From Gemmatimonadota bacterium (lineage in GTDB: Bacteria; Gemmatimonadota; Gemmatimonadetes; Gemmatimonadales; GWC2-71-9), in assembly GCA_029884275.1 (NCBI GenBank), contig JAOUIC010000080.1, forward strand, positions 1-7,184: a stretch of 7,184 nucleotides of DNA. The letters run 5' to 3'. The stretch's first letter is position 1, and each line of letters starts with the position of its first letter. The notes below the pieces were generated by a model that ran no database searches, was not told where the DNA came from, and saw only the letters and a program-made list of their open reading frames with translations. The translations under genes and the position numbers were made by a program. Positions 1-4,678 of the stretch are shown here, one piece after another.

Positions 1-1350
1 GAGCCATTCCTCGATCGTCGCGCCGCCGCCCCGCTTGAGCAGGATCGGCTTGCCGCTCCGTCCCGCCGCGCGCAGCAGGGCGAAGTTCTGCATGTTGCGC
101 GCGCCGATCTGCAGCATGTCGGCGTAGCGCGCCACCAGCGGCACCTCCTCCCAGCTCATCACCTCCGTCACCACCGGCAGGCCGGTGCGCTCCCGAGCCT
201 CGGCCAGGTACTTGAGACCCCTGGCGCCGAGGCCCTGGAAGTCGTAGGGCGACGTGCGCGGCTTGAACGCGCCGCCCCTCAGCATATCGGCCCCGGCCGC
301 GGCGACGCCCTCCGCCGTCGCGATGATCATCTCCTCGCTCTCGACCGAGCAGGGCCCGGCGATCAGCACCGGTTCGTCTCCGCCAATCGTCACCGGACCA
401 ACCTGGACCCGGGTCCCCTCGGGGTGCTGGCGCCGGTCGAACAGCGGCAGGTCGGGCTTGGGCCGGTGATGGGGGAGTGGCAGGACCGCGGCGGCCACCA
501 TCGCGCCTTCTCCCTGCCACGCCGCGTAGCTCCCCAGCACCACGATCCGTGAGGCGAGCGCCTCGATGGATTCCAGGGCCTCGCCCAACCGGGGGTCGTC
601 CTTGCTCCCCTCGACGTCCATGTAGAAGCGGTAGGTCCACGTGGCCGACTGCTCCGGGCGCGACTGCAGGCTGGTCAGGTTGACGCCGCGGCCGGCGAAC
701 GCCTGCAGCACCGCCGCGAGCATCCCGGGCCGGTGGTCGGTCCAGACGATGAGCGAGGTCTTGAGCGGGGCGCCTTCCGGGTGGTCGACGGGCAGCGTGG
801 CACTGCTGAAGGTGAGGAACCGGGTCTGGTTGGTCGGGTCGTCCTCGATTCGTTCCTCGAACACCGACAGGCCGTAGATCGCCGCGGCCTGGGCGCCGCA
901 GATGGCGGCCTGCGTCGGGTCGCCCTCGCGGGCGACGATTTCCGCCCCGCCGGCGGTGTCCCACGCGCTCACCAGCGAGGCGTTCGGCAGGGTCCGGCCG
1001 AGCCAGGTCCGGCACTGGCCCAGTGCTACCGGGTGGGAAAGGATCCGGGTCACCTGGTCCAGGCTGGCACCGGGCACGCCGAGGATGCTGTGGTGGACCG
1101 GGAGCCGGACCTCCCGGCCCAGCCTGAGGGCCCCGTCGCCGAACGCCACCTGCATCAGGTCGTAGGTCGGTGTGACCGACCCGACCAGCGAGTTCTCGAT
1201 GGCCAGACAGCCGCCATCGGCGCGGTCGTCGCGCACCGCCGACACGACGTCGGCGACGTCACGGCAGGCGACGATCTCCAGGGCCGGCCAGTGCAGCCTG
1301 GCGGCGGCCTCGCTGTATGAGCCTCGGGTACCCTGAATGGCGACGCGCAT
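1..1350 (-). CDS. pheA: Prephenate dehydratase-ACT-DAHP synthase fusion (3' end cut off by window)
   Basis: I translated the minus strand by hand: 450 codons run without a stop from ATG at 1350 to the window edge. Residues 1-185 are prephenate dehydratase (prephenate to phenylpyruvate), with the N-terminal G-T-R-G-S-Y-S-E, the IENSLVGSV stretch near 51-59 and the catalytic T176-R177-F178. Residues about 196-272 are an ACT domain, with RPGML at 207-211 and QSRP at 229-232 where PheA enzymes usually have ESRP. After a linker rich in Pro and His, the barrel of a type I-beta DAHP synthase (phosphoenolpyruvate plus erythrose 4-phosphate) begins near 319. It shows IAGPCSVES at 330-338 with the expected metal-binding Cys334, KPRTSPY at 363-369, QIGARN at 414-419 and LLKRG at 437-441. 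Roughly the second half of the barrel, with the remaining metal ligands, lies outside the window. GGAGAG at 1359-1354 supports the start. A chorismate mutase domain could follow beyond the edge but cannot be seen. Confidence 0.93.
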   Translation of the reverse strand, partial: MRVAIQGTRGSYSEAAARLHWPALEIVACRDVADVVSAVRDDRADGGCLAIENSLVGSVTPTYDLMQVAFGDGALRLGREVRLPVHHSILGVPGASLDQVTRILSHPVALGQCRTWLGRTLPNASLVSAWDTAGGAEIVAREGDPTQAAICGAQAAAIYGLSVFEERIEDDPTNQTRFLTFSSATLPVDHPEGAPLKTSLIVWTDHRPGMLAAVLQAFAGRGVNLTSLQSRPEQSATWTYRFYMDVEGSKDDPRLGEALESIEALASRIVVLGSYAAWQGEGAMVAAAVLPLPHHRPKPDLPLFDRRQHPEGTRVQVGPVTIGGDEPVLIAGPCSVESEEMIIATAEGVAAAGADMLRGGAFKPRTSPYDFQGLGARGLKYLAEARERTGLPVVTEVMSWEEVPLVARYADMLQIGARNMQNFALLRAAGRSGKPILLKRGGGATIEEWL

Positions 1351-1353
1351 GCA

Positions 1354-1359
1354 CTCTCC
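1354..1359 (-). promoter_or_regulatory. Ribosome binding site of the PDT-DAHPS fusion gene
   Basis: GGAGAG lies 3 bases before the ATG at 1350 (5 bases when counted from GGAG). It sits only about 8 bases after the T tract of the attenuator terminator, so transcripts that terminate there lack it. Confidence 0.7.
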
Positions 1360-1366
1360 GGTGGTG

Positions 1367-1403
1367 AAAAGACGACGCCCCGCTCGAGATCGGGCGGGGC
1401 GTC
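1367..1403 (-). terminator. Intrinsic terminator of the phenylalanine attenuator
   Basis: Read on the minus strand, GACGCCCCGC (1403-1394) and GCGGGGCGTC (1383-1374) form a perfect 10-bp stem around a 10-base loop. GTCTTTTC follows (T tract 1372-1367). The hairpin lies between the stop codon of a Phe-rich leader peptide (1430-1428) and the fusion gene start at 1350. That is the position of the terminator in pheA- and trp-type attenuators. The short T tract is interrupted by one C, so termination may be incomplete, as expected for a regulated terminator. Confidence 0.85.
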
Positions 1404-1468
1404 AGGTGTCCTGTGATCGGGTGAGCGTCAGGGCTTCCCCGCACCGGACGGCGACGCGCCGCCATGCG
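1393..1468 (-). promoter_or_regulatory. Alternative RNA pairings of the attenuator (antiterminator arms)
   Basis: The segment GCGGCGCGTC at 1462-1453 matches the terminator's 3' arm (1383-1374) at 9 of 10 bases. It can therefore pair with the 5' arm at 1403-1394 (one C-C mismatch, with an extra G-C pair at 1463/1393) and block terminator formation. GCGGGG at 1442-1437 could also pair with CCCCGC at 1399-1394. Competing upstream folds are a GGCG/CGCC hairpin (1463-1460 with 1453-1450) and CGCA/TGCG (1468-1465 with 1443-1440). A ribosome stalled on the four Phe codons at 1484-1473 would cover about to 1463, leaving 1462-1453 free to antiterminate. A ribosome reaching the stop at 1430 would cover 1442-1437. 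The pairings are visible in sequence, but which one forms is inference. Confidence 0.6.
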
Positions 1469-1508
1469 TGGTGAAGAAGAAGAACCCGTAGAAGCCGTTG
1501 CGCTGCAT
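1428..1508 (-). CDS. pheL: Phenylalanine leader peptide (attenuator, pheL-like)
   Basis: This is a 26-codon reading frame from ATG at 1508 to TGA at 1430-1428. Residues 6-12 read FYGFFFF, five phenylalanines and one tyrosine, all Phe codons TTC. The rest is ordinary (T-T-H-G-G-A-S-P-S-G-A-G-K-P). It precedes a terminator hairpin and then a gene for phenylalanine synthesis. That is the arrangement of the enteric pheL-pheA attenuator, although the peptide sequence itself is not homologous to E. coli PheL. Scarcity of charged tRNA-Phe would stall ribosomes in the run and allow readthrough into the fusion gene. There is no Shine-Dalgarno sequence before the ATG. The promoter spacing instead suggests the transcript starts at the ATG itself. 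The peptide is too short and too composition-biased to have another obvious job. Confidence 0.85.
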   Translation of the reverse strand: MQRNGFYGFFFFTTHGGASPSGAGKP

Positions 1509-1514
1509 GCCATG

Positions 1515-1544
1515 AGGCTACCGCCACCCGATGGGGCCTGTCAA
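1515..1544 (-). promoter_or_regulatory. Sigma-70-type promoter for leader peptide and PDT-DAHPS gene
   Basis: On the minus strand a perfect TTGACA (1544-1539) is followed after 18 bases by TAGCCT (1520-1515). The latter keeps the most conserved -10 positions, T1, A2 and T6. Six bases separate the -10 box from the leader ATG at 1508, so a start 7 bases downstream would fall on the A of that ATG. Confidence 0.65.
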
Positions 1545-1547
1545 GAG

Positions 1548-1555
1548 TAGATTAT
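1548..1555 (+). promoter_or_regulatory. Possible -10 element of the DNA glycosylase gene
   Basis: TAGATTAT contains two overlapping -10-like hexamers, TAGATT (1548-1553) and GATTAT (1550-1555), each matching TATAAT at 4 of 6 positions. The second ends 6 bases before the ATG at 1562, the same geometry as on the divergent side. There is no Shine-Dalgarno motif, so this gene may also be leaderless. No convincing -35 box is seen upstream. Confidence 0.35.
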
Positions 1556-1561
1556 CCCGCC

Positions 1562-2119
1562 ATGACCGAATGCCTGCTGGCCGACCCGGTGATGGCGGAC
1601 CTCGTCCGCCGGCACGTTCCGCCCACCTTCCCCCAGCAGCAGCCCTTTCACTCCCTGGTCGACGCCATCATCTCGCAGCAGATCTCCGGCAAGGCCGCGG
1701 CGAGCATCATGCGCCAGCTCAAGGAACTGGTGCCGGTCCGTCCGGCGGCGCTGGCGGAGGCGGACCTGCGACGGCTGAGACGGGCGGGGCTCTCGAGGGC
1801 CAAGGCGGTCTACGTGCGGGAGCTGGCTCGCTTCACCGTCGCCGGGGGGCTTCGGGGGCTGAGCCGCCTGCCCGACGAAGTGATTGTGGAACGGCTGACG
1901 ACCGTGAAAGGGGTTGGCGTCTGGACCGCCGAGATGTTCCTGATCTTCTGCCTCCGGCGCGACGACGTCTGGCCGGTGGGAGACAACGGCATTCAGCGGG
2001 CGGCGGCGGTGCTCTACGGCATCAAGGCGCGGAGCAGGCTGGTCGCGCTGGGGGAGCGGTTCCGGCCGGTCCGCACCCATGCCTCCTGGTACCTCTGGAG
2101 GTCGCTGAGTGACGCCTGA
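1562..2119 (+). CDS. DNA-3-methyladenine glycosylase II-type HhH-GPD protein (AlkA-like)
   Basis: This 185-residue base-excision repair glycosylase would cleave the N-glycosidic bond of alkylated purines. The family signature is clear. ISQQIS at 37-42 follows a LVDAI helix. The helix-hairpin-helix lies around 112-125 with V-K-G-V-G-V-W-T-A. The catalytic Asp is D141 in the VGDNGIQR segment, corresponding to the second Asp of the usual DD pair (Asp238 in E. coli AlkA). There is no C-terminal four-Cys iron-sulfur motif, which argues against Nth or MutY. The protein lacks the N-terminal domain of enteric AlkA, as many short bacterial homologues do. The ATG at 1562 has no ribosome binding site but sits just after a -10-like element. 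The gene overlaps the next one by 11 bp, so the two are probably cotranscribed. Lesion range cannot be told from sequence. Confidence 0.9.
   Translation: MTECLLADPVMADLVRRHVPPTFPQQQPFHSLVDAIISQQISGKAAASIMRQLKELVPVRPAALAEADLRRLRRAGLSRAKAVYVRELARFTVAGGLRGLSRLPDEVIVERLTTVKGVGVWTAEMFLIFCLRRDDVWPVGDNGIQRAAAVLYGIKARSRLVALGERFRPVRTHASWYLWRSLSDA
2097..2101 (+). promoter_or_regulatory. Ribosome binding site selecting the GTG start at 2109
   Basis: GGAGG ends 7 bases before GTG at 2109, inside the end of the glycosylase gene. It decides in favour of this GTG rather than the in-frame ATG at 2139, which would remove half of the signal peptide. Confidence 0.75.
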
Positions 2120-3074
2120 CCGGATCCGGCTCGGCCTGATGCTGCTGCTCGTGGCGGGCCGCGCCGAGTCGCAGACGCTGCCGCTGGTGCATTCGTCGAA
2201 CCCGCTCGCCGAGGCGCGGAGCGGCTTGTACTACCAGCCGTGGGTCGAGGCCGAACGCGACTGGCGGTTCGACCTCACCCTCGACTACGCCAGCATGGTG
2301 GAGTACGGGCTGGGTGGAACCACCAGCGACACCACCTACCTCCTCGACGCCGAGGCGCTCCGGGTGAACCTCAACGTCACCCGCGCGCTGGGGGGGCGGA
2401 ACTTCCTGCTGGGCGAGATTGTGGTGGGCGGGCTCTACGACGGGTTCATGGACGGCTTCCTCGACTGGTACCACGGCCTGTTCGGGATTCCCTATCCCGA
2501 ACGAGAGGGGCGGCCGCAGAACGAGTTCGACGCCTATTACCGGCCTCAGGGGGGGAAGGCGGCCGACTTCGACCGGACCGGCTTCTATCTCGGCGACCTC
2601 CGGCTTGGCGTCGGTCGGCGGTTCGACGAGCATTTCCAGTCCATGGTCTCGCTCACCCTGCCAACCCGCACCGGCGACACCGGCTTCGAGCGCGGCGTGG
2701 TGTCGCTCGCCTGGCTCAGTACCATCCGGGCGAAACCCGCCGAGCGGTTGAGGTACGAGGGTTCATTCGGCTTTGGATACACGCCGACGCACGGGGATCT
2801 GAGCGGCATCCAGGAGAAGTACTTCTTCCAGGCGACGTCGGGGATGCGGTGGCGGATGGTGAAAGGGCTCTGGCCCTACGTGAACTTCCTGGTGCACAGC
2901 CCCTATTACACCCGGTCGGGGGCGCAGCAGCTCGACAAGTGGGACGCGGCGATCGATTTCGGCGGGGTGATCCGGTTCAGGAACGGGCGCGAGTTCCGCT
3001 TCGGCATGACCGAGGACCTGGCGCCGACGGGGCCGGCGGTGGACGGGGTGTTCCGGTTCGGGTTCGGGTGGTAG
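2109..3074 (+). CDS. DUF3187 family outer-membrane beta-barrel protein
   Basis: This is a 321-residue secreted protein. Residues 1-21 look like a Sec signal peptide: R5 and R7, then a Leu-rich core at 8-16, and a likely cleavage near G-R-A-E-S-Q. The mature part carries features I associate with DUF3187: an NPL motif at 31-33, the GFMDGFLDWYHGLFGIP segment at 112-128, GDLRL at 162-166 and LTLPTRTGD at 182-190. Alternating strands rich in aromatic residues end in FRFGFGW, a C-terminus typical of barrels assembled by the BAM complex. The molecular function of the family is unknown to me. Start and coupling to the upstream glycosylase are supported by GGAGG at 2097 and an 11-bp overlap. A functional link between a repair glycosylase and an outer-membrane protein is not evident; the overlap may only reflect genome compaction. 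Confidence 0.85.
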   Translation: MTPDRIRLGLMLLLVAGRAESQTLPLVHSSNPLAEARSGLYYQPWVEAERDWRFDLTLDYASMVEYGLGGTTSDTTYLLDAEALRVNLNVTRALGGRNFLLGEIVVGGLYDGFMDGFLDWYHGLFGIPYPEREGRPQNEFDAYYRPQGGKAADFDRTGFYLGDLRLGVGRRFDEHFQSMVSLTLPTRTGDTGFERGVVSLAWLSTIRAKPAERLRYEGSFGFGYTPTHGDLSGIQEKYFFQATSGMRWRMVKGLWPYVNFLVHSPYYTRSGAQQLDKWDAAIDFGGVIRFRNGREFRFGMTEDLAPTGPAVDGVFRFGFGW

Positions 3075-3323
3075 TCAGCCTTCCTTCGCTTCCCCCGCCT
3101 TGAACAGAAACCCTTCCAGCTGCGCGTAGAGGAACTCCTTCGCCTGCGGTTCCCGCACCTGCAGCCCGTAGTGGTTGATCAGCTGCTGCTGCAGCTTGAG
3201 CCACTCCCCCCAGCAGCTATTGCAGATCCGCTCGAAGACCCTGAGGCCGAGCTCGTTCTGGAAGGGCCGGAAGGGCATCCGAGGCCCTTCCTTGCCACAG
3301 CGGCTGCAGGAAATCTCGCTCAC
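3075..3323 (-). CDS. YggX-like (Fe(2+)-trafficking family) protein with a four-Cys zinc-ribbon-like motif
   Basis: This 82-residue protein has the body of the YggX family: NELGLRVFERI at 23-33, then W41, QLIN at 47-50 and a C-terminal EGFLF at 70-74. These align with the ELGKRI, W, MLIN and NFLFEG landmarks of E. coli YggX. YggX has been linked to protection of iron-sulfur proteins from oxidation. Unlike the enteric protein, this one has two CxxC pairs, C6/C9 and C34/C37, which could bind zinc or iron. The start is GTG at 3323, overlapping the upstream gene's TGA by 4 bp (GTGA), which suggests translational coupling. GAGG lies just upstream. The stop codon directly abuts that of the convergent DUF3187 gene. 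Family assignment is firm; metal identity and role are inference. Confidence 0.8.
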   Translation of the reverse strand: MSEISCSRCGKEGPRMPFRPFQNELGLRVFERICNSCWGEWLKLQQQLINHYGLQVREPQAKEFLYAQLEGFLFKAGEAKEG

Positions 3324-3586
3324 GTGCCTCGCTTCAGTGCCTTGACGCCGCTCGCGGTGCCGAAGCCGGCGGCGACGCCGAGCAGCGTGGTGGTCATGGT
3401 GGTGACGAGCGGGAGGATCGCGACCGGCCAGGCGACCAGCGCCACGCCGATGCCGGCAACCCAGGGAGCGATCGGGGAGCGCACCCCGTCCACGAAGCGG
3501 AGCCGCCGGACCACGAAGTCGCGCGCGACGACGAACCCGCCGGCGACGGCGACAACAGTGATGGCGAGCGAGAGTAGACCGAACAT
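3320..3586 (-). CDS. Small hydrophobic membrane protein, function unknown
   Basis: I do not recognise this 88-residue protein. Residues about 2-20 form one hydrophobic segment. A basic stretch (about 22-35, including V-R-R-L-R) follows, and residues about 42-82 form one long or two short further membrane segments, ending in the basic tail K-A-L-K-R. By the positive-inside rule the basic loop and tail probably lie in the cytoplasm. The ATG at 3586 has a good ribosome binding site (GAGG at 3595-3592, 5 bases upstream). The stop overlaps the GTG of the YggX-like gene by 4 bp, so the two are very likely translated together. A possible terminator separates it from fabH, and I see no clear promoter of its own. 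Confidence 0.75.
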   Translation of the reverse strand: MFGLLSLAITVVAVAGGFVVARDFVVRRLRFVDGVRSPIAPWVAGIGVALVAWPVAILPLVTTMTTTLLGVAAGFGTASGVKALKRGT

Positions 3587-3591
3587 GGGAA

Positions 3592-3595
3592 CCTC
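3592..3595 (-). promoter_or_regulatory. Ribosome binding site of the small membrane protein
   Basis: GAGG lies 5 bases before the ATG at 3586 and supports this start over any internal codon. Confidence 0.6.
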
Positions 3596-3603
3596 AATCT
3601 AAT

Positions 3604-3645
3604 GGGAAAGGCGGATTGCCTGTTCCAGTACGGAACAGGGCCGCC
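3604..3645 (-). terminator. Inverted repeat after fabH, possible intrinsic terminator
   Basis: CCTGTTCC (3639-3632) and GGAACAGG (3626-3619) form a perfect 8-bp stem with a 5-base loop. GGCGG (3645-3641) and CCGCC (3614-3610) can extend it as an outer stem. On the minus strand it is followed by TTTCCC, a weak T tract. It sits 8 bases after the fabH stop codon, as expected for a terminator. It could instead be a protein-binding palindrome or a processing site before the next two genes. Confidence 0.5.
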
Positions 3646-3652
3646 CCCGGAT

Positions 3653-4648
3653 TCACCACCGGCAGGCGACGCTCCCCCACGAGAACCCCGACCCGAACGC
3701 CGTCATCACAATCAGGTCCCCCTGCTTGACCCGGCCCCCGCGGACGCACTCGTCCAGCAGGATCGGGACTGTGGCGGCGGTGGTGTTGCCGTACTTCTGG
3801 ATGTTGTTGTACACCTGGTCGTCCCGAAGCTCCAGCTTCCGCTGCACCATCTCCGAGATCCTGAGGTTGGCCTGGTGCGCCAGCAGGAGCGAGATATCGC
3901 CGGTGCCGAGACCCAGCTTTCCGACTACGGCGTTGACCGACTCCGGCATGCGGGTGACGGCATGGCGAAACACCTCCTTGCCGTCCATCTGCAGGTACTG
4001 CTTTCCCTCGTCCAGGTCCTTGTGGCTGATCTCCGGATGATACATCGAGCCGGGTGAGTCCACCCACAGCATCTCGGCGAACTCCCCCTGGCTGTGCAGG
4101 TCGAACGCCAGCAGGCCGCGGTTGGGGTCCTCGGTCGCCTCGAGCACGACCGCGCCGGCGCCGTCGGCGAAGATCACCGCGGTGTTGCGGCCGTTATCGG
4201 AGACATCCATCCCGGTGGACTGGATCTCCTGGCCCACCACCAGGATCCGCCGGAACATCCCGGCCCTGATCCAGGCGTCGGCAACCGACAGGCTGTAGAT
4301 GAACCCGCTGCACGCCTGCCGGATGTCGAGCGCCGGGATGGTGCCCACGCCCAGCAGACGCTGGAGAAACACCCCGTTGCCCGGCACGAAGTGGTCGGGC
4401 GACGACGTGGCCAGGATGATGGCGTCGAGGTCCCTGGCGGTGATCCCGGCCATGGCGAACGCCCGTTCGCTGGCGATCTTCGAGAGGCCGGCGCCGGTCT
4501 CCCCCTCCACCGCCCAGTGCCGCTGCTCGATGCCGGTGCGCTGCCGGATCCACTCGTCCGACGTGTCGATCAGCTTCGAGAGGTCGTCGTTGGTGACCAC
4601 CCTCTCGGGTACGGCGAGTCCGGTGCCGGCAATGCAGCCATGAGGCAT
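3653..4648 (-). CDS. fabH: 3-oxoacyl-[acyl-carrier-protein] synthase III (FabH)
   Basis: This 331-residue enzyme, the usual length for FabH, starts fatty acid synthesis by condensing an acyl-CoA primer with malonyl-ACP in the cytoplasm. The catalytic triad is in place: Cys113 in DIRQACSGF, His258 in LLLAHQANLRI and Asn288 in YNNIQKYGNTTAA. The N-terminal TSDEWIRQRTGI segment (29-40) and FADGAGAVVL (160-169) are also typical. Nothing is missing, so it should be active. Substrate preference (acetyl-CoA or branched primers) cannot be told from sequence. The gene starts 30 bp after the DUF5916 gene stop, with no room for an obvious promoter, so it is probably read from upstream. Only a weak GGGG precedes the ATG. 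It is not next to plsX, fabD or acpP in this window, so it may be an additional or specialised FabH rather than the housekeeping copy. Confidence 0.93.
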   Translation of the reverse strand: MPHGCIAGTGLAVPERVVTNDDLSKLIDTSDEWIRQRTGIEQRHWAVEGETGAGLSKIASERAFAMAGITARDLDAIILATSSPDHFVPGNGVFLQRLLGVGTIPALDIRQACSGFIYSLSVADAWIRAGMFRRILVVGQEIQSTGMDVSDNGRNTAVIFADGAGAVVLEATEDPNRGLLAFDLHSQGEFAEMLWVDSPGSMYHPEISHKDLDEGKQYLQMDGKEVFRHAVTRMPESVNAVVGKLGLGTGDISLLLAHQANLRISEMVQRKLELRDDQVYNNIQKYGNTTAATVPILLDECVRGGRVKQGDLIVMTAFGSGFSWGSVACRW

Positions 4649-4678
4649 GAAGAACCCCGTGTGGAATGAGTGGGCGGC

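Noticed and set aside
733..1320. A 195-codon plus-strand frame opposite the fusion gene
   Set aside because: Antisense shadow of prephenate dehydratase, with no recognisable motif and no ribosome binding site worth noting.
1361..1440. A riboswitch or T-box upstream of the fusion gene
   Set aside because: I see no T-box-like or other conserved riboswitch core. The Phe-rich leader peptide and terminator explain the region.
1259..1513. An 84-codon minus-strand frame starting at ATG 1513 and running into the fusion gene
   Set aside because: It reads the Phe codon run out of frame as serines and overlaps the well-supported start of the fusion gene. The ATG at 1508 gives the Phe-rich peptide and fits the promoter spacing better.
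1531..2112. Plus-strand 193-codon and minus-strand (1541-2080) 179-codon frames over the glycosylase gene
   Set aside because: Shadows of the HhH-GPD gene in other frames. Their composition is low in complexity and matches no family I know.
2240..3103. A 287-codon plus-strand frame across the DUF3187 gene, and a minus-strand frame at 2022-2633
   Set aside because: Both are alternate frames of the DUF3187 gene, which alone has a signal peptide, a ribosome binding site and family motifs.
3597..3603. TAGATT on the minus strand before the small membrane protein as a -10 box
   Set aside because: It would place the transcript start inside or after the GAGG ribosome binding site, and no -35 box is seen. 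Probably chance.
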